Below, piece by piece: positions 16,738 through 26,403 of a stretch of DNA of 64,000 nt. The stretch comes from Oscillatoriales cyanobacterium CG2_30_40_61 (GTDB taxonomy: Bacteria; Cyanobacteriota; Cyanobacteriia; Cyanobacteriales; Microcoleaceae). Positions within the stretch are counted from its first letter, which is position 1, and each line of letters begins with the position of its first letter. The notes beneath the pieces were generated by a model that was not told the origin of the DNA, did no database searches, and saw only the letters and a program-made list of their open reading frames with translations. The stretch spans positions 1 through 64,000 of the forward strand of contig MNYZ01000100.1 in assembly GCA_001873365.1 (NCBI GenBank), given 5' to 3'. Made by a program: the position numbers and the translations under genes.

Positions 16738-17349
16738 TTACAAGTCAATAAAAGGTTCGGTGTCGTCCTCAATAATAGTGGTATCAGCAGGCGTTTCAAC
16801 GGGTGGAGTTGTCACACTATTATCCGGTGGCGTTTCAACGGTTTCGGGGGAAATATTGTTATCCTTTGGCGCTTCAACAGGTGGAATTGAGATATTATTA
16901 TTGGTTGGTTCTTCAACAGGTTTAATTAACGAACTATTCGCCCTGATAAAACAGTTTGCAGGTGTACCATCAAGTTTTTTCTTAACAAAAATCCAAGGTA
17001 AAAATTGCTCATCTCTGGTAAAAATAAAGCCACTATAACTCACTTGCGCTCGAAAAATTTCATCGGGTTTAAATGTAGCAGCTACGGGCCAGTTACTAAT
17101 ATTAGGAAATCCAGGGTTATCAGGATTCCAAATTTCTTCAATACTGGCATTTCCCATCCGACAATTCAATCCATTAGGATCGGGATCAACAACTTGCCAA
17201 TACAGATGGGAAGATAGACTCACATAGTTACCTTGAGCATTAGCTTCAGGGAGGGACTGAGCCGCCCAAGTCGGTGTGATTCCCAGGAGGAAAACCAACC
17301 CTAAACTAAAAATCACTATCCTATAAATCGCTTTAAATCGGTTTAGCAT
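16738..17349 (-). CDS. secreted protein with a Pro/Thr-rich tail
   Basis: A signal peptide (IYRIVIFSLGLVFLLGI then TPTWAAQS) is followed by a compact domain of about 115 residues with two Cys (LNCRMGN and ANCFIRANSS) that may form a disulfide. A Pro/Glu/Thr/Asn-rich repeat tail with units like PPVETP follows. The domain resembles short SH3-like modules of cyanobacterial secreted proteins, but this is uncertain. I chose ATG 17349 because GAGG lies 6 nt upstream; two upstream in-frame ATGs are possible. It has no clear partner. Confidence 0.55.
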   Translation of the reverse strand: MLNRFKAIYRIVIFSLGLVFLLGITPTWAAQSLPEANAQGNYVSLSSHLYWQVVDPDPNGLNCRMGNASIEEIWNPDNPGFPNISNWPVAATFKPDEIFRAQVSYSGFIFTRDEQFLPWIFVKKKLDGTPANCFIRANSSLIKPVEEPTNNNISIPPVEAPKDNNISPETVETPPDNSVTTPPVETPADTTIIEDDTEPFIDL

Positions 17350-17579
17350 CATAGTCCTCATTGAATTAGGATTTTTCAGATCTAAGGAATTTATCCTTTA
17401 TTTGACTTGGGAGCAACCCCCGTCCGGTATGATCGGGCAGTTCTTTGATTCTAACACTTCCGTAGAATTTCCTTAAATCCGATCAAATTCCAAAACTGAA
17501 ACCGAAAAATTATTTTTCTATTCCCTGAATCACAATCATCACAATCATTTGTTTTGTCCTCTGATAAACTATATTTTAC

Positions 17580-17687
17580 AGGACTTACGCACCCAACCAA
17601 AGAAACCGGTTTTTTTACAAAAATACTGCGTTGTGACCCACATATTTTCTAAAAAACCCGGTTGATCGGGCCCCATGCGTAAGTCCT
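17580..17687. mobile_element. MITE-like element with AGGACTTACGCA terminal repeats
   Basis: The 108-bp element is bounded by AGGACTTACGCA and its perfect inverse TGCGTAAGTCCT, and carries inward GAAACCGGTTT/AAACCCGGTT arms. Related elements are at 33991-34091 and 34508-34670. It encodes nothing. TTTTA lies beside both ends, which suggests but does not prove a target duplication. Confidence 0.7.
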
Positions 17688-17769
17688 ATTTTAATTAAAC
17701 GGTTTCTAGTTTTCGATCAATTTCACCGAACAATTTCAACATCAGTTAAATTATGATTGAGGGAGCTTG

Positions 17770-19149
17770 ATGTCAATGGTAAATAATCAATTTCCACCGG
17801 ATTTTATCTGGGGAGCAGCCACCGCATCCTATCAGATTGAAGGGGCGATTGGGGAGGGGGGTCGTCTACCCAGTGTCTGGGATACCTTCAGTTTGACACC
17901 AGGACGGGTTTTAAATGGAGACACCGGGGAAAATGCTTGTGACCATTATCATCGCTATGAAAGTGATATTCAACTGATGGTTGAATTAGGGATTAAACAT
18001 TATCGATTTAGTATTGCTTGGCCGCGAATTATTCCTAATGGTAGGGGTGCTGTCAATCAAGCCGGAATTGATTTTTATCAACGTTTAGTTGATAGTTTAT
18101 TAAACCATGGAATTACCCCCCATGCTACTTTATTTCATTGGGATAGTCCCCAGGCTTTAGAAGACTTATATGGGTCATGGCGGAGTCGAGAAATGGCTGA
18201 GGATTTTGCTGATTATGTGGCGGTTGTGGTGAGTGAATTGGGCGATCGCATTACCCACTGGATGACAATTAATGAAATTCCCTGTTTTACCCATTTAGGC
18301 TATCAGGTGAATGCCCTGCCACCCCATGCACCCGGAACCATTGTTTCCCGTCCAAAACAGGTTTGGCAAACCTCCCATCATGCCCTATTAGCCCAGGGTT
18401 TAGGGGTGCTTGCTATTCGAGCTAATTCTCCCGTTCCTTGTACTATTTCTCTCGTCGATAATTGTGCGGTAACTGTTCCGATCGCGGAAACACCAGAACA
18501 TATTTTAGCCGCCAAAAAAGCCTTTCATTTGTGTGGTCAAAATGGGGGGATTACAGTTCCCGCATTAACAGGTTCCTATAGTCCGGCTTTATTAGAATTA
18601 TTAGGTAATGAAGCCCCGGATATATTACCCGGAGATTTAGAGATTATTCATCAACCTTTAGACCAATTAGGATTAAATATTTATTCAGCTACCTATGTCC
18701 GGGCTTGGGATAATCAAATGGGGTTTGAATTTCTAGGACTCCCGAAAGCATATCCCCGGATGAATATGCCTTGGTTGAATATTGTGCCTGAATGTATTTA
18801 TTGGGGAATTCGTCATATTAGTGAAACCTTAAATCGAGCCGATTTACCAATTTTAATTACAGAAAGTGGCTGTGCGGCGGAAGATGAATTAAACCAAAAT
18901 TCAGAGATAATTGATACCGATCGAATTATGTATTTACGTCAGCATTTTAACTCAGCCCATCGAGCCATTGCTGAAGGTTATCCCTTAAAAGGATATTTTG
19001 TTTGGAGCTTAATGGATAACTTTGAATGGGCTTGGGGATATCAACGCCGTTTTGGATTAATTTATGTCGATTATCCCACACAAAAACGGATTCCTAAAGC
19101 CAGTTTTCAATGGTATGCTGAATGTATTCGACAAAATCGGGTAGTTTAA
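17770..19149 (+). CDS. glycoside hydrolase family 1 (beta-glucosidase-like)
   Basis: A 459-residue GH1 enzyme of normal length. FPPDFIWGAATASYQIEGA and HYRFSIAWPRI open it. The acid/base Glu169 lies in TINEIP, where the family usually has TxNEP, and the nucleophile Glu365 lies in ITESG, usually ITENG. Both catalytic Glu residues are kept, so activity is likely, but the changes in both motifs are unusual. FVWSLMDNFEWAWGYQRRFG is the usual sugar-binding end. The start is ATG 17770 behind GAGGGAG; ATG 17776 is possible. There is no signal peptide. It is monocistronic. Confidence 0.88.
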   Translation: MSMVNNQFPPDFIWGAATASYQIEGAIGEGGRLPSVWDTFSLTPGRVLNGDTGENACDHYHRYESDIQLMVELGIKHYRFSIAWPRIIPNGRGAVNQAGIDFYQRLVDSLLNHGITPHATLFHWDSPQALEDLYGSWRSREMAEDFADYVAVVVSELGDRITHWMTINEIPCFTHLGYQVNALPPHAPGTIVSRPKQVWQTSHHALLAQGLGVLAIRANSPVPCTISLVDNCAVTVPIAETPEHILAAKKAFHLCGQNGGITVPALTGSYSPALLELLGNEAPDILPGDLEIIHQPLDQLGLNIYSATYVRAWDNQMGFEFLGLPKAYPRMNMPWLNIVPECIYWGIRHISETLNRADLPILITESGCAAEDELNQNSEIIDTDRIMYLRQHFNSAHRAIAEGYPLKGYFVWSLMDNFEWAWGYQRRFGLIYVDYPTQKRIPKASFQWYAECIRQNRVV

Positions 19150-19177
19150 CCTGATCTTTAAGCCTATATAGTTTGTT

Positions 19178-19990
19178 CTAAGTTGGGGTAATTTTTGATT
19201 GGCGAAGTTGATCAATCCGGTCTAAATAATCAGGAATTATTTCGCCTGCACAGTTACAGACTTCTCGATCAACGCTGATTAAATCTTCCCCCCAAAATAC
19301 TTTTCCTAATGGGATTGATTCACCTCGATCAGGTTTCCAATTAGGACTAATAAATTGGCGATCGCCATCCACAACGGCCCCATCAAATAAATGTCCGATA
19401 CAAAAATAAACATCCTGTAAAATTAAAGGTACAGAAGGACGGTGTAATTGTCCTCGGGAGTGGGGACTTCTGGCGTGATAATGGGCCCTGGGAAACAAAC
19501 CATATAAATTTTTTAGGGATGCAGAAATTAAAGGTTTTCCGTTGAGAATTGTCCGTTTAAATGCACCGATACTAATACGACAGTCTACCTCCGTTAATAA
19601 ACTAGGGGCGAACATCGATTTAAAGCGCACGGGTTGGGGCGACAAATTCGGATATTCGGTTAAAGGGAGAGTATCCGCATCCAAAATCCGTATCCCGTCC
19701 CCTAAAATTTGATCAATCCCATGACGACGAACAATTTCATCCAGGGACACCGGAGAACAAACCCCTTCTACGATTAAAATTTCCGCCTGGGGGTTTTGGT
19801 GTCGCAGGGTTTGGAGTACCGTAGTTAAAATCGGCAAACTGACCGTAACGGGCGGCCCAACAGGATAGCCCAAATTGGGTTTGACCAAAATCCGTTTTGC
19901 TGTTAATGCGATTTTGGGTGGGTGATAGATGAATTCTGCGGTTTTGACGCCCTGAACAATAGAATTTTTCATCAAGCTAGATTTAAACAA
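19178..19990 (-). CDS. DUF362 domain protein
   Basis: A 270-residue cytoplasmic protein with the DUF362 features ILVKPNLGYP, ILIVEGVC and the internal SLKNLYGLFPRAHYHARSPH segment followed by GAVVDGD. Many DUF362 proteins carry ferredoxin domains; this one has only scattered Cys and no iron-sulfur motif. The function of the family is not firmly known. It ends 29 bp from the GH1 gene, convergently. Confidence 0.75.
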   Translation of the reverse strand: MFKSSLMKNSIVQGVKTAEFIYHPPKIALTAKRILVKPNLGYPVGPPVTVSLPILTTVLQTLRHQNPQAEILIVEGVCSPVSLDEIVRRHGIDQILGDGIRILDADTLPLTEYPNLSPQPVRFKSMFAPSLLTEVDCRISIGAFKRTILNGKPLISASLKNLYGLFPRAHYHARSPHSRGQLHRPSVPLILQDVYFCIGHLFDGAVVDGDRQFISPNWKPDRGESIPLGKVFWGEDLISVDREVCNCAGEIIPDYLDRIDQLRQSKITPT

Positions 19991-20172
19991 TTAATCAAAT
20001 TGGGAAATTTTTAATATTTTTTTAAGGAATCAAATTTTACTAAATAACGTCGAGCCAAGAGACTCAAACTTCCATCCCTCAAGTATGATCTTGCCCAAAC
20101 CAGAGTAGCATCATCTGCATTCAAACCCAAAAATAAAATTGGGTAGAGACTGATTAGGATCGGGGGTTACTT

Positions 20173-20188
20173 TGTGATGATGATCACA
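20173..20188. promoter_or_regulatory. CRP-type binding site
   Basis: TGTGATGATGATCACA matches TGTGA-N6-TCACA exactly, the consensus for CRP and for the cyanobacterial cAMP receptor SYCRP1. It lies 140 bp before the DUF2949 gene and 183 bp from the divergent DUF362 gene, in an otherwise empty 337-bp spacer. No strong -10 sits at the usual class II distance. Confidence 0.5.
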
Positions 20189-20327
20189 TCATTAACTTGA
20201 TTAAATCACAAAATTCACCGGATATCTGTCACTTAGTTGTCCTAGATTTCCACTAGAATTAAAACTGTAGAATCTAAGTTCTACTTTAATCTAACTTTTT
20301 TTATCCCCCATTTGCAGGAACCTCAAA

Positions 20328-20618
20328 ATGATTTCACCCAAACAAGCACAATTAATTCAATTTTTACGCTGGGAGTTAGCGATCCCCGCATCCTCAATTG
20401 CAACGGCCCTACGCCACCCGGAACAGGATTCTGGGCAGTTACCCATGATCCTATGGCAGTATGGATTAGTTACACTCGAACAACTTGATCGAATTTTTGA
20501 TTGGTTAGAACGGTTTGGGAGCATGATGGAAACAAAACCTGTCATGTATTCCTATCAGGATTCTTCCCCATCTTCGGTGGATGAAACCCTTGAGATCTCG
20601 ATTTCGCTGGCGGCGTAA
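20328..20618 (+). CDS. DUF2949 small protein
   Basis: A 96-residue protein with IQFLRWELAIPASSIATAL and GQLPMILWQYGLVTLEQLDR followed by IFDWLE, the core of DUF2949, a cyanobacterial family of unknown function. The Ser-rich tail is variable. CAGGAA lies 8 nt before the ATG. A CRP-type box upstream suggests cAMP control. A hairpin with an AT-rich tail follows. Confidence 0.75.
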   Translation: MISPKQAQLIQFLRWELAIPASSIATALRHPEQDSGQLPMILWQYGLVTLEQLDRIFDWLERFGSMMETKPVMYSYQDSSPSSVDETLEISISLAA

Positions 20619-20736
20619 TTTTCTGCGGGTTAAACCATTTTGAGAAAATGTCTTAAATCCAATTTTTAAAATTTTGTCTATGTCCAGATGTTTAATCAAA
20701 AAATTTCAACGAGCACAATCTCAATTTAATTATTAG

Positions 20737-20772
20737 AAGTCAGCTTTCATACTGAGGCTGGCTTTAATTTTA
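20737..20772 (+). terminator. probable terminator after the DUF2949 gene
   Basis: AAGTCAGC/GCTGGCTT (20737-20744 and 20757-20764), with one G-T pair and a 12-nt loop, is followed by TAATTTTAT. It lies about 120 bp beyond the stop. Confidence 0.5.
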
Positions 20773-20988
20773 TCTAAGTATTATAAATTTAAAAAAAAGA
20801 CTGGGTTTCCAGGTTCAGCAATACCCACAGGTATAATATATTCTCCACAATCAACAAAATACTGACCTTGAGAATATCCGAACCGGAATGCTAATATGAT
20901 CGGTTTCTGTTACAATTTCTACGACGGTGTAGTAAGGTGCAAGATAGACAGTAAAAATAAACACTGGTTGCATCAACAGGCGGTCTGG

Positions 20989-23900
20989 ATGAACTTTGAA
21001 CAGGTACTGGCAATTACCGATACATTGGTTTTCAAAAAAACCGGAAAACACTTGACAGACGCACAGACAGCCGTTCTTCAAGGGACTTGGTACTGTCAGA
21101 AATATCATGAAATTGCTTTAGAATATCGCTGCACTCCCGAATATCTGAAGCAGGACGTAGGGCCAAAATTATGGAAATTATTATCGGATGAGTTAGGGGA
21201 AAGAGTCGGTAAAAAGAATTTTCGCAGCGTAATTGAACGTCTTCCCCCTCCCAATTCCTCCCCCAATTCCTCCCCTAATTCCTCCCCCAATGCCCCTCCC
21301 GACCCGACTGCGACCCCCACCCCCCCCAAGTCCTTGAGTGCCTCCCAGGTGGACTGGGGAGAGGCGCCGGATGTCTCTCAGTTTTATGGCCGTCTTCAAG
21401 AACTGGCTCAACTGGAACAGTGGATTTTAGGCGAAGATTGTCGAGTAATTGCGATCTTAGGAATGGGGGGAATGGGCAAAACTTCGTTATCGGTGAAATT
21501 AACTCAAAAAATCCATTCTGATTTTGAATTTGTGATTTGGCGATCGCTCAGAAATGCACCGCCCTTAACTGAAATTTTAAGCGATTTAATTCAATTTCTA
21601 TCCCCCAAAACCGAAGGTCGTTTATCGGCTGAACCCGGCCGTCAAATTTCCCAATTAATCGAATTTTTAAGAACTTCTCGCTGCTTAATTATTTTAGATA
21701 ATATAGAATCAATTTTACAAGAAGGAAATCGGGTAGGATGCTATTATCCTGGGTATGAAAATTATGGGGATCTATTTAAGCGTCTGGGAGAAACCCAACA
21801 CCAAAGTTGTCTACTGATGACCAGTCGAGAAAAACCCAGAGAAATTGCCGCATTAGAAGGTCAAACCTTGAAAGTTCGTTGTTTACCTTTACCCGGACTA
21901 GATACGGAAAATTGTCAAGAAATTATTCAAGCCAAAGGTGTCTATAGTTCCTCAGAACAATGGCAAGAATTAATTAAACGTTATGCGGGAAATCCCCTAG
22001 CCGTAAAAATTGTCACCACAACAATTTATGATTTATTTGCCGGAAATGTGGGAGATTTTTTAGAACAAATTCAACAGGGAACCGCAATATTTGGGGATAT
22101 TCGGGATTTATTAGAACAACAATTAGGACGAATTTCCGAACTAGAATTAGAAACCATGTACTGGTTAGCAATTAATCGAGAACCTTGTACCATGGTGGAT
22201 TTAAGGAAAGATTTATTATCGATTATTTCCCCAGTAGAACTGATTGAAGCCTTAGAATCCTTGAGTCGGCGATCGCTAATTGAAAAAAGTAGCGGTAGCT
22301 TCACCCAACAACCCGTAGTCATGGAATATATTATTGAACGGTTGATTGAAAAAATCCTTCAAGACATAGAAGCCGAAACCCTAAATATTTTAAATCAATA
22401 TCCCTTAATTAAATCCCAGGCTAAGGATTATATTAGAGAAATTCAAACCCGTTTAATCCTACAACCAATTATTCAAAAACTCCTCAACCGTTATCGAGTT
22501 TCTGGAGAACTTCAGCAAAAATTTAAAACCCTAGTTGAATTGTTAAAACAACAACCTCATTCCTCCGGTTATGGGGGCGGAAATATCCTAAATCTTTGTC
22601 ATCACTTAGACCTTGATTTAGCAGCCTATGACTTTTCTCAATTAACACTCTGGCAAGCCTATTTACAAGATGCTAACTTACAAAATGTTAATTTTTCCGG
22701 TTCCGATTTATCCCGATCTGTTTTCGCGAAAACCCTAGGAAATTCCCTCACCGTCGCCCTAGGAAATCACGGAATTTTAGCCACCGGAGACGCAGAAGGC
22801 AAAATTATTTTATGGACAGTCGAAGAAGGTCAACAATTATTAGTCTGTCAAGGTCAAACCGGAAGCGTCAAGTCCCTGAGTTTCAATTCTGATGGTACTT
22901 TACTCGCCAGTGGTAGTGAGGATCACACCGTGCGACTGTGGAAAGTCTCAACCGGAGAATGCTTAAACCGTTGGTCAGACCATCAAGGAACAGTAAATTG
23001 CGTGGGTTTTAGTCCCCAAGGTAATTTATTAGCCAGTGGTAGCGATGACCACAGGATTCGGGTCTGGGATATTGATTCGGGACAATGTGTACATCAGTTC
23101 ATCGGTCATACTGACCGTCTATCCACCCTCACCTGGAGTCCCAATGGTGAACAGATCGCCAGTACCAGTGAGGATCAGACGGTCAAACTCTGGGATATCC
23201 AAACCGCAACCTGTTTACACACTTTCTATGGCAATGACGCCTGGAACTGGGCGCTTACCTTCGTCCCTTCGGGAACAACTCCGGGGAAAATCCATTTGAT
23301 CGCCAGCAGTACCCAGGAAAAAACAGTTCGTCTATGGGATGTTAATACGGGTAACAGTTTCCATACCTTTGAAGGTCATCAGGACTCGGTTTGGATCGTG
23401 GTTTTTAGTCCTGATGGGGAACAATTGGCTAGTAGCAGCGATGACCAAACCGTGAAGCTCTGGAATATCCGAACCGGGATGTGTTTAAAGACTTTAACCG
23501 GAATAGAAAGTCAGGTCTGTTCCTTAGCTTTTAGTCCCGATAGCCAAACCCTGGCCACCGGAAGTATGGATCGGATGGTGCAGTTATGGGATGTACAAAC
23601 CGGACAACGGTTGCGCACCCTACGGGGTCATCGTCATCAGGTGTGGTCGTTTGTTCTGAGTCCCGATGGTCGGCGTTTGGTGAGTGGGAGTGACGATAAT
23701 CAGGTACGACTCTGGGATGTGGGGACGGGTCGCTGTCTCAAACAGTTACCCGGTCATCAGGACTGGGTATGGTCAGTGGCTTTTAATCCCGATGGTGGGT
23801 TAATCGCCAGTGGGAGTTATGACCGCACGGTGAAAGTTTGGGATGCACAGACGGGGGAATGTCTAAAAACTTTACATGGTCATAGCGATCGGATTCAAGC

Positions 23901-24624
23901 TGTGACTTTTAATTCCGATGGTATGCTACTCGCTAGTGCTAGTGATGACCAAATGGTGAAGATTTGGGATGTACAGACCGGAGAATTGTTACAAACTTTA
24001 GAAGGTCATCAGCGTTGGGTGGGTGCGGTAGCCTTTAGTCCCCGAGATCGGATTTTAGCCAGTGGGAGTAATGACCATCAGATCCGGGTTTGGAATCTGG
24101 ACACTGGTGAGTGTTTGGCGGTTCTCGAAGGTCACAGTGATCGGGTTCATATTCTGGGGTTTATGGACAAGGGTTCTATTTTAGTCAGTGGGAGTTATGA
24201 CCGTTCGGTAAAATGTTGGAATGTTCAAACTGGTGAATGTTTGCAAACCTGGCGGGGTGAACTCGAACGAGTCCAAGGAATTTTATTCCATCTTCAGGGA
24301 AAAGTTTGGGTGAGTGGCAGCTATGATCATAATGTGAAATTGTGGGATATGGCCACGGGGGAATGTGTGAAAAACCTGGAGGGTCATAATTACCCCGTTT
24401 GGTCGGTTCATAGCGATCGCCAAGGCCATTTTTTAGCCAGTGGAAGTCATGATCAAGGGATTAAGGTTTGGGATTTACACACTAATGAATGTTTAAAAAC
24501 CCTACGCGCTGATAAACCCTATAATGGCTTAAATATTACGGGTGTGACTGGAATCACAACTGCACAAAAAGTTACACTGAAAGCCCTGGGAGCTATTGAT
24601 CTTAACCGAGATCAAGGTTCATAA
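20989..24624 (+). CDS. NB-ARC NTPase with 14 WD40 repeats
   Basis: A STAND-type signalling protein of about 1211 residues. I start it at ATG 20989 (MNFEQVLAITDT), since earlier codons look non-coding. An N-terminal HTH-like domain (about 1-85) of the type found on cyanobacterial STAND proteins is followed by a Pro/Asn/Ser tandem linker and an NB-ARC domain (P-loop GMGGMGKTS near 158-166, then CLIILDNIE, TSREKPREIAAL). A short pentapeptide-like stretch (LQDANLQNVNFSGSDLSRS) and fourteen WD40 units follow, probably two seven-bladed propellers. Such proteins are thought to oligomerise on ligand binding. No effector domain is obvious. Confidence 0.88.
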   Translation: MNFEQVLAITDTLVFKKTGKHLTDAQTAVLQGTWYCQKYHEIALEYRCTPEYLKQDVGPKLWKLLSDELGERVGKKNFRSVIERLPPPNSSPNSSPNSSPNAPPDPTATPTPPKSLSASQVDWGEAPDVSQFYGRLQELAQLEQWILGEDCRVIAILGMGGMGKTSLSVKLTQKIHSDFEFVIWRSLRNAPPLTEILSDLIQFLSPKTEGRLSAEPGRQISQLIEFLRTSRCLIILDNIESILQEGNRVGCYYPGYENYGDLFKRLGETQHQSCLLMTSREKPREIAALEGQTLKVRCLPLPGLDTENCQEIIQAKGVYSSSEQWQELIKRYAGNPLAVKIVTTTIYDLFAGNVGDFLEQIQQGTAIFGDIRDLLEQQLGRISELELETMYWLAINREPCTMVDLRKDLLSIISPVELIEALESLSRRSLIEKSSGSFTQQPVVMEYIIERLIEKILQDIEAETLNILNQYPLIKSQAKDYIREIQTRLILQPIIQKLLNRYRVSGELQQKFKTLVELLKQQPHSSGYGGGNILNLCHHLDLDLAAYDFSQLTLWQAYLQDANLQNVNFSGSDLSRSVFAKTLGNSLTVALGNHGILATGDAEGKIILWTVEEGQQLLVCQGQTGSVKSLSFNSDGTLLASGSEDHTVRLWKVSTGECLNRWSDHQGTVNCVGFSPQGNLLASGSDDHRIRVWDIDSGQCVHQFIGHTDRLSTLTWSPNGEQIASTSEDQTVKLWDIQTATCLHTFYGNDAWNWALTFVPSGTTPGKIHLIASSTQEKTVRLWDVNTGNSFHTFEGHQDSVWIVVFSPDGEQLASSSDDQTVKLWNIRTGMCLKTLTGIESQVCSLAFSPDSQTLATGSMDRMVQLWDVQTGQRLRTLRGHRHQVWSFVLSPDGRRLVSGSDDNQVRLWDVGTGRCLKQLPGHQDWVWSVAFNPDGGLIASGSYDRTVKVWDAQTGECLKTLHGHSDRIQAVTFNSDGMLLASASDDQMVKIWDVQTGELLQTLEGHQRWVGAVAFSPRDRILASGSNDHQIRVWNLDTGECLAVLEGHSDRVHILGFMDKGSILVSGSYDRSVKCWNVQTGECLQTWRGELERVQGILFHLQGKVWVSGSYDHNVKLWDMATGECVKNLEGHNYPVWSVHSDRQGHFLASGSHDQGIKVWDLHTNECLKTLRADKPYNGLNITGVTGITTAQKVTLKALGAIDLNRDQGS

Positions 24625-24940
24625 GAAATAGCTTTACTGAATCTTTACAATTTATGGTTGATTTTTGCTAAATCTTGATAGAAGTTGTAATGATTTATCA
24701 ATAAAATATATGTATTCACACAGAAGCCACACTCTGCCTCAAGTTTTCAGTCATCCTTGGTTGATTCTTATTGAAATTTCTGTTGTGATTACACAGGAAG
24801 TTGGTTAAAGATAGCTCGACGTTGTACTCGCCCTGATTCGGGTAGAACTATAGTCAAAGACCGATGGTAGGTAAAATCGAAATCTGACTAACTCTACTAT
24901 CACCGACGGGTAGGAAAACAAACTCAAGGAGGTTAAACTA
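24625..24940. other. spacer with the leader of the 409-residue gene
   Basis: No gene supported other than the short uORF that follows. The region is AT-rich up to about 24720 and otherwise featureless. Confidence 0.35.
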
Positions 24941-24967
24941 ATGTCGGGTGTCAGTGTGGTGTTTTAA
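24941..24967 (+). CDS. possible 8-codon leader peptide (uORF)
   Basis: A perfect AAGGAGG (24926-24932) lies 8 nt before ATG 24941, which encodes MSGVSVVF and then TAA. It is the best ribosome binding site in this region, yet the peptide is tiny and the real gene starts 50 bp later with GTG. This would suit translational control of the downstream gene. It could also be chance. Confidence 0.35.
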   Translation: MSGVSVVF

Positions 24968-25017
24968 TCGTTTTCTCCTTGTGTTTGATCCATCCCTAGA
25001 AAAAGAGGGGTTATATT

Positions 25018-26247
25018 GTGAATAGTTCGGGGTTCAGCCAGTTTTACCATTCGTCAGATGAGCAAGTCATTTATGCTCATCTACAATGCTGTGTTGATAT
25101 TGAAACCCCTCGAAAACTGATTCAGCGTTTCTTTAATCTGTTTATCCAAGGGGGAGAATACCCCGATTTAGCGGTTAATTTAGCCGTCGGTAGGATTGTT
25201 GATTCCGATTTAGCCAATATAGAATTTCACTATGTTCTTAACCGCAGTTGCTATATTTTAATTAACCGATGGCGCAAACAACCCCGGGATCAGTGGGCGA
25301 TTCCTGAACTGATTCATAGTTTTGAACAAACACCCTCGGGTTTACCCTCCTGTTGGACGGCCAAACGCCTGCGGTCGTTAGTTAAACAATTTACTCAAAC
25401 CGAACAATATCAAGCTCTGCGGCGTTTGAGTAAGGTTTTTGAAGAAAAAATTCAAGCCGCAGAAAATAAAAAAAGTGATAATGTTGAAGGTTTAATTAGT
25501 CGTTATCCCTATTTATATGATCATTGTTTTTTAACTGATGATAGTCCCGATGAACAACGCCAGGAAATTCGAGAAATGCGGACGCAAGCTCAAGAAACTT
25601 TTGAACAGGATTTATCTCAATATCTTACCTTTAAAAATACTCCTCGGGAACAACGGTTGATCTTACCAACGGTGGAAAACCCTACCCTATTAACGGACAA
25701 AAAATTGAATTTTGCTGTTAAACATTTCACGGGGAGAATTGACGGTTATCACACCTATAATGATTTAGCCAAAATTTTTGTCAACCAAAGTCAAAACGCT
25801 CGTACTTATCGCACGTTTAAAGAAGAATTTTATGAATATTTAACGGATGCGGTTGATACTAAATATGCGAAAAACCATTTTAATAACCGTCTGTATCGGG
25901 AACTACAAGGGACGCTTTCACACAATGATAGTCAAAAAGTCAATGATACCCTGATGGCGGGAACCTGTCGCAAGTTATTAAATTTCCTAGTCGTAGAAAG
26001 TTCCCAACAACCCCATCACTTTGTGTTTTTAGATTTAAGTAGTAACTTGGGTGTAACCCGTTCAATTGGGTTACTCTTAAAAATTGTTTTAATTTGTCGG
26101 AAGGTTAAATCAGATCTGGAAAAACGATTCTCGATTCTATTTAACCATTATGCCACTTTTCCCCGAGATAAAGTATTTTGGCTAGTGGAATCTTTAGAAA
26201 ATCTCAATATTGCTTTTGGTCTTAACTGGGGAAAGTTAAAAGTATAG
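25018..26247 (+). CDS. conserved-looking protein of unknown function (409 aa)
   Basis: A soluble, mostly helical protein that starts at GTG 25018 with GAGGGG upstream. It is rich in aromatic and basic residues, with stretches such as HYVLNRSCYILINRWRKQPR and ENLNIAFGLNWGKLKV. No catalytic motif, membrane segment or known domain is recognised. Codon use resembles its neighbours. A short uORF precedes it and a heptanucleotide repeat follows. Confidence 0.6.
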   Translation: MNSSGFSQFYHSSDEQVIYAHLQCCVDIETPRKLIQRFFNLFIQGGEYPDLAVNLAVGRIVDSDLANIEFHYVLNRSCYILINRWRKQPRDQWAIPELIHSFEQTPSGLPSCWTAKRLRSLVKQFTQTEQYQALRRLSKVFEEKIQAAENKKSDNVEGLISRYPYLYDHCFLTDDSPDEQRQEIREMRTQAQETFEQDLSQYLTFKNTPREQRLILPTVENPTLLTDKKLNFAVKHFTGRIDGYHTYNDLAKIFVNQSQNARTYRTFKEEFYEYLTDAVDTKYAKNHFNNRLYRELQGTLSHNDSQKVNDTLMAGTCRKLLNFLVVESSQQPHHFVFLDLSSNLGVTRSIGLLLKIVLICRKVKSDLEKRFSILFNHYATFPRDKVFWLVESLENLNIAFGLNWGKLKV

Positions 26248-26250
26248 CAA

Positions 26251-26320
26251 GGAATAGGGAATAGGGAACAGGTAATAGGTAATAGGTAATAGGTAAGAGG
26301 TAAGAGGTAATAGGTAATAG
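26251..26320. repeat. heptanucleotide tandem repeat (GGTAATA type)
   Basis: About ten units of a 7-bp motif (GGTAATA with variants GGTAAGA and GGGAATA) follow the 409-residue gene. Such short tandem repeats are typical of filamentous cyanobacteria. A second microsatellite of four AATTCGTA units lies at 26374-26403. The rest of the 26248-26599 spacer shows no gene. Confidence 0.8.
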
Positions 26321-26373
26321 TCACCTGATTAAGTATTTATAGCAAACATTAAATGATATAATATAACTATCCC

Positions 26374-26403
26374 AATTCGTAATTCGTAATTCGTAATTCG
26401 TAA
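26374..26403. repeat. octanucleotide tandem repeat (AATTCGTA)
   Basis: Four adjacent AATTCGTA units, the last with one change. Likely replication slippage; no function apparent. Confidence 0.7.

Noticed and set aside
24660-24760. tRNA-like stretch
   Set aside because: No cloverleaf arms or T-loop motif could be found; no tRNA was seen anywhere in the window.
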